From positions 73,890,992 to 73,954,991 of the forward strand of contig NC_079498.1 of NCBI RefSeq assembly GCF_030052815.1: 64,000 nt of DNA, given 5' to 3'. Both the position numbers and the translations under genes were made by a program. Below, in pieces: positions 1-9,863 of the stretch (its first letter is position 1; each line of letters opens with the position of its first letter). The stretch is from Hevea brasiliensis. Taxonomy: Eukaryota; Streptophyta; Magnoliopsida; Malpighiales; Euphorbiaceae. The notes beneath the pieces were generated by a model that saw nothing but the letters and a program-made list of their open reading frames with translations, was not told the DNA's origin and made no database searches.

Positions 1-194
1 GGTGGTGGTGGTGGCATTACCCCAGCCATTTGTTTGAAGAATTCGGCCATTTGCAGAAACACGGCCTGTGGAGGTTGAGCAGGCTCTGCTGGAGCTGGTG
101 GAGCAGGTTCTCCCCTACCCCCAGTCTCTGCTGGTGCAGGTGGAGCATGACTCTCCACTTCCTCCTCAACTGCTCTCTGAGATGTAGGGTCCAT
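1..194 (-). pseudogene. Ty3/gypsy gag N-terminus (A0), cut by the window edge
   Basis: An open frame starts at ATG 194-192 and reads MDPTSQRAVEEEVESHAPP, followed by an Ala/Pro-rich stretch and a run of prolines at the window edge. It is about 65 codons long with no stop. The same start and proline run begin the gag of A2 at 60983, which continues into a capsid-like region and a CCHC knuckle. Gag of this group forms the virus-like particle and binds element RNA. Intactness of the rest cannot be judged. The start was chosen because it matches A2 and follows a primer site and leader. Confidence 0.75.
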
Positions 195-304
195 ATCCTA
201 TTCAAAATAACAAAGAAAAACAGATCTGCATTAGTGTCACCTCAACTCTTAGAAATGCAATGCATGGTATGGACTCAATCTAGGCCCAGAAATGCCTAAA
301 TCGT

Positions 305-316
305 TCTCTCATACCA
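305..316 (-). promoter_or_regulatory. Primer-binding site of A0 (tRNA-iMet type)
   Basis: The minus strand reads TGGTATGAGAGA just inside the LTR edge. The usual initiator-Met primer site is TGGTATCAGAGC; A2 keeps it exactly at 61094-61105. The primer tRNA 3' end anneals here to start minus-strand DNA synthesis. Two bases have drifted, which fits an old copy. The 110-bp leader at 195-304 holds no other recognisable feature. Confidence 0.8.
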
Positions 317-947
317 CTAAATGTGACACCCCTTACCCGTCTACAGTATATCCGAGTAAGATATGTCACACGGTGTACCGGAACACTCTATTTTATCATA
401 ATCATTTTTTATTCTTCCTTAATTAATTTTTATCATAGTTTTGAATATAACTTGTGAAATATAATTCATTTAAGCCATTTATTGAAATTATAATTTATTT
501 GAGGTTCCGAAAATTTTATAGAAAATCCGGCAGAGCACCGGCTATAAATGGAGAAAACAGTTCTTCGGAACCTGTTATAAACACTTCCAATAGTCATTTC
601 CAACAATCCCAACTTCATTTCATCAACAAAATCTCAATATGTTTTTCAACAACATTTCTATTTCTCAATCATTCATCTCATATGATAATCATGTAAAAGT
701 CATAAATAAATATTCACTTTTTCTTTCACAAACACAATATCTACTATTTACATTAATACCAAAATACATTACATAAGTTTCAATTACATATGAGAAAATA
801 AAGGTTGATTACAAAATATCAAAATAAAACCTAGTGTCCTACCAATGCACTGATGACGGTGAGGTGACACGAACACTATGCAGAGCTACAGGATGTCTCA
901 CCCAGTCTGTGGTCTACTGGGCTCTCGGTTAGTATCTCCAGAACCTA

Positions 948-985
948 CGCGTGGCAAAAGCAACGCGCTAAGCAATAATGCTTAG
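948..985 (-). promoter_or_regulatory. Double hairpin in LTR A0
   Basis: Two adjoining stem-loops can be drawn. CTAAGC (968-973) pairs with GCTTAG (980-985). CGCGTGGC (948-955) pairs with GCAACGCG (60-67 of the same hundred) around an AAAA loop with one mismatch. In RNA sense the motif follows CACCACTAAG and precedes TAGGT. The same arrangement lies at the equivalent place in LTRs of families A, B and C. Confidence 0.6.
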
Positions 986-2431
986 TGGTGCCAATAATAA
1001 AATAAAAAGAAATAACAGAAAATTAAATATGCAGTGAATGTATTGATGTCTTATTGCAATTTAATTTTCAAGGAGTATTTGTAGTGTTACTTATTTTGTA
1101 CTTGTTATATTCATTATTTCGTCAAACTGATCCACTTTCATTTTTGGTTGCCCAAGTAACCTATACTGGACGACTGGACTGGATAAACGGGTAAACTGGC
1201 ACTAGGTATCAAGTACCTCGGGCTGTCACACCATCGGTCACATATGTATCTCCCGGTGTGCAACAGAATAGCTAATAAGCTGTAATGACAGCAGGCACAA
1301 GGCCAAATCTCAATAAAAGGCCAGAATGGCTAAAAGCCATGAAATCACAGAATGGCATAATGCCATGTGCAGTACTGCTAACTGAACACTATTGGCATGC
1401 CAAACTATCCAAACCAATCTTGTTAGGTATACTAGGGCATTTGATACTTTTGAATTTTACAATTTTTGAATTTCAAGTTTTGGTGTTACTATTCCCTTCA
1501 TTAGTCAACAAAAATGCTGACTTTTGCATAGAAAATAGGCACATTAGTTTTAACACTCTCAACATACTGCATTTTGAATTCAAAATTTGTTGGTATTGGT
1601 TAACAATATCATTTCTAAGCTTAAAATTAATGGAGCAGAATTTTTCAGTTTTCATACCCAATATTTATTGTTCCATTAGTTGCTGTTGCAGTGGGAATTT
1701 GGGAAAATGATAAACATGAAAGTTGTTCCTTATTTTGTCTAGTTGAATTTTTTTTTTAATCACTCCATTTGGAGTTTTGCAGCTTAAGTTATGGTCCAAA
1801 AATCACAACTGGTCGGATTAAAAAATTTCAGAACTGACCATATCTATAGTGAAGTAAACAGTAAATTCCACTCTCTTGTTGAATAGGTTCTGGTCATAAT
1901 TTGGGGTAGGTTCCTTCATGAAAGTTGTTGGTCTATATCTCAGCTTATTGCTGGTAAACTTTCAGGTCAATTGGGCCATTCTACATTGAATTATGGCTAA
2001 ATGAACAATCACTGTTCATTTGGTCATTCTGCAGAAACTGGTTGCAGGACACCCGGATTGAGGCAAGTTTTTGGTCCACTTGGTTTGGTCTTATGGGCAT
2101 GGTTTCTTCACCAAAGTTGTGCCATTATGTGTCTAGTTTCATTTCCAATTAGCCAAACACCAATTTAACCTACACAGCCAAAGTTATGGCTGTCCAAACA
2201 GCCTGGACTCACAGCCACACCTGCTGCTCTCACTAGGTAGCATACCAAATCAGTTTGTCATGCTATAATTCACTCCAAATTATGGTCAACTTACCTCAAA
2301 TGGTCACTAATTGACCATTAGAATATTCATTCACCATTACATAAGCAAAGTCCAAGTTTCTCTCCAAAACCCTAATTCTCCATTTCAAATTCACACAACA
2401 TACCTTAGTTAAACACTTTAATTCATTATCC

Positions 2432-2450
2432 ATATATATATATATATATA

Positions 2451-2514
<64 letters not shown>
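2432..2514. repeat. TA dinucleotide microsatellite
   Basis: About 80 bp of alternating TA is broken once by CTC near 2452. It lies inside the family A LTR; A1 and A2 show no such tract at the matching place, so it expanded after this copy inserted. Confidence 0.95.
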
Positions 2515-2515
<1 letters not shown>

Positions 2516-3340
2516 TTTAAACATCATCTCTAGTCCATTCTAAGCCCATCAAAAAAAATCAACCTTATCCCTTCCTTAGGGTTGCCGAATTCCATGGTGT
2601 ACATACACATAAGTTTTATTTCATTTAATTTACACTTTCATACTCATTTTAAGTCCCTAACATAGAATAAGAGAGATATATGCATAAATAAGCACTAACC
2701 TTTTTTAGCAGAATTTTTCCAAGCTTGAACTTCACTTTCTTTCTTTTTCTAGGCTGCCAAACACTTTCCTAAGAGGTATAGACAAGTTTTAATGAAAGAT
2801 GTCTAGGGTTTAGTAGTGAGAATTCATGGGAAATGGAAGTGATGAAAGAAAATTTTTATGGAGGGAGATGGAAGAGAGGGTCACAGCTAGATGAAGAAGA
2901 AGAAACCAGAAATTGGTTTCTTAATTTGTCATTTTTCCCTTTTTAAAGAAATTTCAATTGTGTTGTTGAATGGTGATTAGTGGAGGGCATTTAAATGACA
3001 TCATAATGATGTCATAATTAGGGATTTAAGTCATTTTCTTTTTCTTTCTTTTCTATTCATTTTTAATTTAATTTTTAGCAATATTTATTCATATTTTAGA
3101 TCATAATAATTATTTACTTAACTGGACAAGTCGGCCAAAAATCACCTCTGAAGGCGAAATGACCAAAATGCCCTCCGTTTGGCTTAACGGGTCAAAATTG
3201 TCTGTGCCGATTGAAAAATTTTTCTAAATATTTTCTTGGCATTCTAATGCCATAGCAACCTCAATGACCCTTCTCTGGAGTCCCAAAAATTATTTTATGA
3301 TTTTTCCCCTGGGTCTAGAGCTCCTAGTTGCGAGAACCGC

Positions 3341-3386
3341 AACTTCCCACTAGGTTGCCCATCGCTTGGGCGCCGGCTCATTTAAC
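3341..3386 (-). promoter_or_regulatory. 5S-rRNA-like A/C-box block, LTR A0
   Basis: In LTR sense this contains GTTAAATGAGC, then GCGATGGGCAACC, then GTGGGAAGTT. It starts 172 bp from the LTR 5' end. See the best-preserved copy at 49781. Confidence 0.45.
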
Positions 3387-3493
3387 TTAGTTGTATTTTA
3401 TTTCTAAAATTTTTCCTAAATTTTTCTTATTAATATTTGAGTTAATTATGGTTCCTCACTTTATTTTGAAATATTTTTTCGGACGTTCTAGCT

Positions 3494-3501
3494 GTCCGGA
3501 C
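3494..3501. promoter_or_regulatory. GTCCGGAC palindrome in LTR A0
   Basis: A perfect 8-bp palindrome 57 bp from the LTR 5' end. The same 8-mer occurs at 4269-4276, 12594-12601, 19405-19412 and 49656-49663, at offsets of 52-57 bp. Its role is unknown. Confidence 0.55.
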
Positions 3502-3558
3502 CGACACTGGTCACCTGGACAGTAGAATGTACGGAGTTGCTACAGGGAGAGTGTTACA

Positions 3559-4333
3559 AAGGTAGGGTCAAATGAGTGTTTAAAAGCCTGTATTCAAGCT
3601 TTCATGGAGGAATCAATGGTGGGCTTATGGAGAACCTTGGCTGCCGAAATCTTGAGGTAGGAGAAGGGTTCTATTTTTTTTTTATGTAATTTAAGTCTTA
3701 CTTTATGTATTTGAATGGGTCAAAAATTGTGGGAATTAAAAAAATAAATTTTGACATTATTTTGATGTCATAAGGTGATGTAATTAACTTTTTCATTTTC
3801 TCTCTTTTTTTTTATTTATTTTTCTATTAGTTCTTTAATTTAATTCTTGATTCTGAAATTTTTGTTTCTCCAATTTTATTTGACAGTTAGGTCAGGAGTC
3901 AGCTCTCGGAGTCAATTGACCAAACTGCCCCTCGCCGGTTCATCCTGGTTTGCAAATATTCCAATATTTCTTCCGGCTCCCTGACTTAATTATTTGATTG
4001 GCTTAACAGTTCTTTTTCGTGATTTTCTCTTTTCCACTGTGTTCATATGGCTCCTAAGGACCGCGGCGTCACATTTTATGATTTGAAATTTGAGTTTAAA
4101 TTGACTTCGCAGTCGTTCCCGAGAAGGTCACCCATCGCTGTGACTCTCGGCTCATTTAACTTCTTATGTTCTGTTTTTCTTATTTATACTTAACTAATTG
4201 GATATTACTAATTATTTGTGTTTATGGCTTATCTAGTTGTCTTAAGTGTGGTTCTAATCCCCTTAATTGTCCGGACAAACACCGGTCACCGGAACAGTGA
4301 AATATACCAGGCTATACAAATAGGGGTGTTACA
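3559..4333 (-). repeat. Part of 3' LTR of gypsy B1
   Basis: It aligns without large gaps to 11884-12658, the first 775 bp of the B1 5' LTR. It begins (element sense) TGTAACACCCC at 4333 and stops where A0 inserted. The missing 3' part should lie left of the window, beyond A0. Confidence 0.9.
4115..4160 (-). promoter_or_regulatory. 5S-rRNA-like A/C-box block, B1 3' LTR
   Basis: In LTR sense GTTAAATGAGCC is followed by GCGATGGGTGACC and CGGGAACGAC. It starts 173 bp from the LTR 5' end. The C-box core GATGGGTGACC is identical to 5S rRNA here. Confidence 0.5.
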
Positions 4334-4336
4334 ATT

Positions 4337-4350
4337 CCCCCCCCCCCCCC
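4337..4350 (-). promoter_or_regulatory. Polypurine tract of B1
   Basis: Fourteen G in a row on the minus strand, two bases before the 3' LTR. It is the expected primer for plus-strand DNA synthesis. C1 has a shorter tract at 41755-41767 and B2 one at 34946-34956. Confidence 0.85.
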
Positions 4351-4383
4351 TAAATAGATTTCGTCTCGAAATTTTACCTGGTA

Positions 4384-5700
4384 TTAATCTCTGAACAACT
4401 GTGGGTGTTGTCTCCTCATGTCCTCCTCTCGTTCCCAAGTAGCCTTCTGGCCCGAATGATGGTTTCACAGCACTTTTACCAACGGTATCTGTTTGTTCCG
4501 TAGCTGCTTCACCTTATAAGCCAGAATCACTATGGGTTCTTCCTCATATGTGAGGTCTGGATTCACTTTAATTTCCTCTACTAGTAGTACATGAGATGGG
4601 TCGGATCGATACCTCCTCAACATAGACACATGGAAGACATTATGTATCTTTTCCAACTTTGGAGGTAGTGCCAATCGATATGCCAAAGGACCCACTCTTT
4701 CCAGAACCTCATAAGGCCCAATGAAACGAGGACTTGGTTTCCCGTTCTGCCGAATCTCATAATTCTCTTCCAAGGAGAAACTTTGAGGAAAACTTTCTCA
4801 CCCACTACATACTCAATATCCCTTCTTTTCAAAACAATGTAGGACTTCTGATGGTCTGATCCAGTCTTAAGTCGATCTCTGAACACTTTGATTTTCTCTT
4901 TAGTTTGCTGAACAATTTCGGGTCCAATCATCTTTCTTTCACCCACGTCATCCCAACACAACGGGGTTCTACATTTTCTGCCATACAAAGCTTCATATGG
5001 AGGCATCCCAATGCTTGATTGGTAACTGTTGTTATAAGCAAACTCAATCAAAGGCAAGTATGTGTCCCAACTGCCCTCAAACTCATTCACACAAGCCCGT
5101 AGCATATCCTCCAAGATTTGAATTACCTTCTCAGACTGGCCATCTGTCTGTGGGTGGAATGCAGTACTGAAGTTCAATCTAGTTCCTAGGGTTCTCTGAA
5201 GACTACCCCAGAATCTAGAAGTGAACCTAGGATCTCTGTCTGATATGATGGATACTGGCACTCCATGTAATCTCACAATCTCATCGATGTATAACTTGGC
5301 CAATCTTTTTAAACTATAGTCCATCCGGACTGGCAGAAAATGAGCAGACTTGGTTAGTCTGTCAACAATTACGCATATTACATCATGATTCTTCTATGTC
5401 CTCGGAATTCCCATCACAAAATCCATCGTTATTCTCTCCCATTTCCATTCTAGTACTGGTAGTGGATGTAACAACCCAGCAGGTACTTGATGCTCTGCCT
5501 TCACTTGCTGATAAGTTAGGCATTTGGAAACAAACTCTGCCACATCTCTTTTCATACTCATCCACCAGTAATGCTCCTTTAGCCCTCTATACATTTTTGT
5601 GCCACCAGGGTGCATGGAAAAAGGAGACTCATGTGCTTCCTTTAAAATGATCTGCCTCAAATCAACATCATTAGGAACACACATTCTGCCCTGGTGTAGC
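4384..5700 (-). pseudogene. Gypsy integrase with C-terminal chromodomain (B1), broken
   Basis: Integrase inserts the cDNA into the host genome; the chromodomain of chromoviruses steers it to chromatin marks. The zinc-binding part ([17 protein letters not shown], about 5560-5610) has lost one cysteine: CLTYQQ where B2 has CLTCQQ. The three catalytic acids remain: D in TMDFV near 5420, D in SDRDPRF at 5238-5240, E in GQSEKV at 5130-5132. A stop follows GIPRT at 5394, and a frameshift lies near 4780. The chromodomain (4386-4560) keeps YEEEP and the trailing HPQLFRD but has a stop after VKVL. The frame ends at TAA 4384-4386. Confidence 0.88.
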
Positions 5701-5714
5701 AGTAGACCATCATC

Positions 5715-6589
5715 TCTAATTGAGAATTCTGGTTTCTTACCCTGTCGGATTTCTTCCATCAGCTTTTGATATTTCTGATCATTCTGAGCAGCCATTCTAA
5801 TCTGATCAATCAACACTGGCTGTACATGCCATGCAACTGCTGTTTGTCCCTCATCATTAATCTCTAAGCTGGCATGTAATGATCTCAATTCATGTACCAT
5901 GGACAAAGGATTAACCTGTAGACTTGCCATAGTCTTGCGACTCAAGGCATCAGCCACAACATTAGCTTTCCCTGGCTGATAGTCTATTAGACAATCATAG
6001 TCTTTTATCAACTCTAACCACCTCCTCTCTCTCAAATTCAACTCTTTCTGGGTGCCCAAATACTTCAAACACTTATGATCTGTGTAGATGTAACACTTTT
6101 CCCCATACAAATAGTGTCTCCAGATCTTAAGAGCAAACACAATAGCTGCAAGCTCCAAATCATGTGTTGGATAGTTCCTCTCATGCAGTTTCAGCTGGCG
6201 TGATGCATAGGCAATGACATTTCGATCTTGCATTAATACACAACCTAATCCATTGTGAGAATCATCACTGTAAACTGTGTATTCTTTACCCGGGGTAGGT
6301 AAAGTCAGGACTGGAGATTCAGTCAGACATCTTTTCAATTCATCAAAACTCTGTTGGCATTTATCCGTCTATTGAAATTTTACATCTTTTCAAAGTAGCT
6401 TAGTCAAGGGAGATGCCAACATGGAGAATCCCTTCACAAATCGACGGTAGTATCCAGCTAAACCCAGAAAACTGCGAATCTCTGTGACATTTATGGGTCG
6501 CCTCCAATTAAGGACAACTTCAATCTTACTTGGATCTACCTTGATGCCCTCTTTTGATACTACATGCCCCAAGAAAGATATTTCTTTCA
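5715..6589 (-). pseudogene. Gypsy RT connection domain and RNase H (B1), broken
   Basis: The stretch [12 protein letters not shown] to [10 protein letters not shown] (6390-6590) is the RT thumb/connection, followed by stops at LL* and Q*. RNase H follows: [10 protein letters not shown] holds the first catalytic Asp at 6264-6266, then [20 protein letters not shown] and the trailing ADALSR. RNase H removes the RNA strand during reverse transcription. The long open frame 5394-6338 carries RNase H and enters integrase without a stop, so this is the best-kept part of B1. Confidence 0.88.
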
Positions 6590-6590
6590 A

Positions 6591-7280
6591 CTAAAATTCA
6601 CATTTCAACAATTTGGCATATAGTTGTTTCTCCCTCAAAGTTTGTAGTATAATTCGCAGATGTCTATCATGCTCTTCTGCACTCCTCGAGTAAACCAATA
6701 TATCATCGATAAATACCACAACAAACTGATCGAGGTATGGTCTGAAGATAGTGTTCATCAGATCCATAAAAGCAGCCAGAGCATTAGTTAACCCGAATGG
6801 CATAACCAAGAACTCATAATGGCCATAGCGGGTTCTGAAGGCAGTTTTAGGAATACTCTGCTCTTGTACTTTCAGCTAATAATAACCTGATCTCAGGTCA
6901 ATTTTGGCAAACACAGCTGCACCCCTCAACTGATCAAATAAGTCATCAATGTGGGGCAATGGATATTTATTCTTTATTGTCACCTTATTCAACTGTCGAT
7001 AGTCAATGCATAACCGGAGAGTGCCATCCTTCTTCTTAACAAACAACACTGGCGCTCCCCAAGGTGACACACTAGGGCAAATAAAGCCCTTGTCAAGCAG
7101 CTCTTGCAACTGCACTTTCAACTCTTTCAATTCTGCAGGTGCCATTCTATATGGCGTTATAGAGATTGGGTCCACACCAGGCATAACATCAATTTCAAAC
7201 TGCACCTCTCTTTCTGGAGGTAATCCTGGCAATTCATCAGGAAACACATCCGGAAAATCACATACCATAGGGATGTCCCT
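6591..7280 (-). pseudogene. Gypsy reverse transcriptase (B1), two nonsense changes
   Basis: The domain begins after [17 protein letters not shown] and carries [17 protein letters not shown], motif [11 protein letters not shown] with its Asp, MPFGLTNA, and FIDDILVYS with the Asp pair at 6702-6707. Stop TAG at 6876-6878 falls right after SGYY, where B2 has Gln. Another stop after KCEF replaces a Trp-type codon. Both fit single transitions. The catalytic residues are intact, so loss of function comes from the stops. Confidence 0.92.
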
Positions 7281-7439
7281 TAGTGCTGGACTCCCCACTT
7301 GGGTGTCTATCACATGTGCCAAGTATGCTTCACACCCTTTTCTGATCATTTTTCTGGCTAGTACAGCCGAAATGATGTTTGATGGTAGTAAATGTCTCTC
7401 CCCATGTATTACAACATCACTATACAAAGGGAGACCAAA

Positions 7440-7760
7440 GGTGACTGTCTTCAGTCTACAGTTAATCATGGCGTGATGCCTGGCTAACCAATCCATGCCC
7501 AAGATAATATCATACTCTCTGAAGGGCATTTCAATCAAGTCTGACAGGAAAACATATCCTTGGATCACCAAAGGACAGTCTCTATAAATTCTGTTGACCC
7601 AAACCTCTTGTCCTAATGGACTAGTTACTAGCACTTCAAAACCCATTTGGACACATGAAATAGAAAGTGAACAGACTATGCTAGCACTAACATATGAATG
7701 GGTTGAACCCGGATCAAACAATACAAATACTTCTTAATCAGAGATAGAGAATGTACCAGC
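7440..7760 (-). pseudogene. Gypsy aspartic protease (B1)
   Basis: The active-site strand reads [14 protein letters not shown] (about 7682-7727), with DPG in place of the more common DSG; B2 and A3 have the same DPGSTHS, so this is a family trait. The second half has [23 protein letters not shown] lies just upstream at about 7735-7737. The protease would cut the Gag-Pol polyprotein. It is fused in frame with RT downstream (7721-6876). Confidence 0.85.
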
Positions 7761-8934
7761 TACCACATCAAAAGTCTCAGCCTCTTCTTGCTGTCTCATT
7801 GTGTAGACTCTGGCTGACGCACTCCCTTGTGCTGACTGACCAACTGTGCCTTGACTGCCAAAAGTAGTGCCTCTACCTCTGCCTCTTCTTTTACCAACAG
7901 ACTATGAACCTCTGGGAGCAAACTCTGAATAGATCCCTCGGCAGTAATAGGAGCTGGACCATATCTCAAAGACGGAGCACTAGTGTAGTCTTTAGCTATA
8001 TAGCCTTTTCCTCCATAGTTAAAGCAGGCTCCAGTGGCCCAATAACATTCCCCCCCCCCCCATGAATCTTTCCACAAGTCTCACAGGGGCGGGCAGAATG
8101 TAAACCCGTGCTCGACTGCTGACCAGACCTAGGGGGTCTCTGTTCAGAAAATCTGCCCCCACCAAATCTTCCACCTCGACCCCTGCTGGGTCCAGTAAAT
8201 TTCTTTTTCTTTCCAACTCATGTGCTTGAGACATGAGCTCTGAGAAGTTACTGTGTCGAAATCCCACAACTTGCATCCTTATGCTGGGCTTCAAACCCGT
8301 CTCAAATCTCTTGCACCTTGCCTTGCTGGTGGAAAGGAAACTCCCAGCATAATGACTTAAGCAGGAGAACTCCCTCTCATACTCTGCCACTGTTCTATTG
8401 CCTTGTTTTAGACTCAGAAACTCTTGTAACTTTTGATCAACATATGCATCTGGGATGTATTTCTGTCTAAACTCTCTGATGAAGTCATCCTAGGTCAGCA
8501 CTGGTGGTTCAGCCAAGCTATGGGGGATGGTCTTCCACCAATCATACGCATCCCCTTGTAGTAGAGACACAAAATACTCAAACTTTAGTTCATCTTGGCA
8601 GTGCAGCTTCTTAAATACTCTGTCCATTCTTTCAAGTCATTGCTCTGCCTCTAAAGGGTCCACTGTACCCTTAAATTCTGCAGCCCCATACTTCAATAAT
8701 TTGTCATACTGTCTGGCTGGAGGCAATGGTTGTGCCACAAGTGTCTGAGGTGGAGCTTGAGCAAGCATACCCCCAGCCATTTATTGAAACATCGCAGCCA
8801 TCTGGCATGCGGTATGCGAAGCTGCGGCATTTGCGATTTGGTGCTATAGATCCACTAACATTCTGCAAAGCTGGGGCTTCCCCTTGTGCCTCAGCTTCAA
8901 TAAATTGCTCGACTTAGCGATCCCCTTCTTCCAT
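7761..8934 (-). pseudogene. Gypsy gag (B1), multiple breaks
   Basis: The start is ATG 8934-8932 (MEEGDR, then TAA at 8914-8916), matching the B2 start MEERDR. The capsid core is frameshifted; the recognisable part is AEYEREFSCLSHYAG at 8345-8390, followed by RCKRFETGLKPSIR. The zinc knuckle at 7985-8026 reads CFNYGGKGYIAKDY, so the second and last Cys have become Tyr and the His is also Tyr. A run of ten C at 8051-8060 is a likely site of slippage. It encodes no functional particle protein. Confidence 0.85.
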
Positions 8935-9122
8935 TTCAGTCTGGAGTAGGATATCTCCTAAACAAATAACACAAGGAGATTTCCCTCCGTTAGTTCATAT
9001 TCATGATGTAATGCACTGTATGTGACAAATATGGACATTGAGCAGTTATACTTAACAAGGAAAGACACAAATTCTCAAATTAAAACATACTTCAAAAATT
9101 TTGCTATGATACTACTAAAACA
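8935..9122 (-). other. B1 leader between primer site and gag
   Basis: AT-rich leader without an open frame. It is similar in order to the B2 leader at 30122-30264 and the C1 leader at 44526-44692; all three carry an AGGAGATNTCC-like stretch about 30 bp before gag. Confidence 0.7.
9103..9114 (-). promoter_or_regulatory. Primer-binding site of B1
   Basis: The minus strand reads TAGTATCATAGC, two changes from TGGTATCAGAGC, eight bases inside the LTR edge. Confidence 0.8.
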
Positions 9123-9823
9123 TGTCACACCTTACCCCTCTGTAAGGCATAACATGATCCATAGAATGCCTAATGAACTACCGCACTTCACCTACCGATA
9201 ACTCATTAAGTACCCTACAAGGGATTTTAAAATAATTTTCTTACTTTTGTTAAGTGGTGAGCATTTTCTAATAGGTGTTTAAAACATTTAATTAAAATTA
9301 AAACTAGTTAAAATTTTTAGCCCATTTTAGTTTTCTGCAAATTCTATAAAAATTTTGCCAGAGTTCCGTTTATATTTTGAGAAAACAGTTCTTCAAATAC
9401 CTGTAAAAAAAGCACTTCCAAAAATTTTCTCAACCACTACTTCAATTTCACAATCAATCTCAACAATTTCTCAAATCTCAAAATTTAACAGTCAACATTT
9501 CTCAACTTCCAAAATTCAATCATCAGTAAAATAATATCTATCAATCTCATTCAAATTAAAATAAAACATTTCCATTCATTAAAGACAACAATCTATATAT
9601 ACATCATACTAAAGTCTACATTGGGAAAATCTACTAAATTTTATTACAACTTTATACAAACTTTGTACAAACTGCTCAGGACCGATTTACATATCCATAC
9701 ATTTATGTGCAATACATCAAATAAACATTTATAGGCAGGGTATAAATTATACCCGATAACTTCAAGCTAATAAATCCTCAATCCTCAGCAGCTCAGTCTG
9801 CTGCTCCTCTAGTCTCTATATCT

Positions 9824-9863
9824 GCGACAACAATAAAAGCTATCGCTGAGTACTAGGACTCAG
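9824..9863 (-). promoter_or_regulatory. Double hairpin in B1 LTR
   Basis: In LTR sense CTGAGT pairs with ACTCAG around CCTAGT, and GCGATAGC pairs with GTTGTCGC around TTTTATT. The second stem is complete only if two G-U pairs are allowed. Family C has the Watson-Crick version GCGATAGC/GCTATCGC. Confidence 0.6.

Larger units (their letters stand above)
1..3558 (-). mobile_element. Gypsy element A0: gag start plus complete 5' LTR; the rest lies left of the window
   Basis: The order on the minus strand is 5' LTR (3558-322), primer-binding site, leader, then gag running off the window at base 1. The LTR edge TGTAACACTC at 3558 abuts a sequence that aligns with the middle of the family B LTR (B1 5' LTR near 11884). 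A0 therefore inserted into the 3' LTR of B1. The first bases of the right flank (AAGGT) would be the target duplication, but the other flank is outside the window. Confidence 0.85.
322..3558 (-). repeat. 5' LTR of gypsy A0 (family A)
   Basis: On the plus strand the LTR runs from TGTGACACCCC (322) to GTGTTACA (3558), so it starts TGTAACAC and ends TGTCACA in element sense. It is colinear with the A1 3' LTR at 19348-23098 and the A2 5' LTR from 61111. Length is 3237 bp. It contains a TA microsatellite, a 5S-like box block, the GTCCGGAC palindrome and the double hairpin, each listed separately. Short open frames inside (for example 1285-1710) are not conserved and are ignored. Confidence 0.85.

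Noticed and set aside
1285..1710. 141-codon open frame in the A0 LTR
   Set aside because: No start context or conservation: the aligned parts of the A1 and A2 LTRs are not open in this frame, and the residue content is that of AT-rich noncoding DNA.
7006..7476. 156-codon plus-strand frame across B1 RT
   Set aside because: Reverse-strand shadow of the RT/protease frame, which has clear catalytic motifs.
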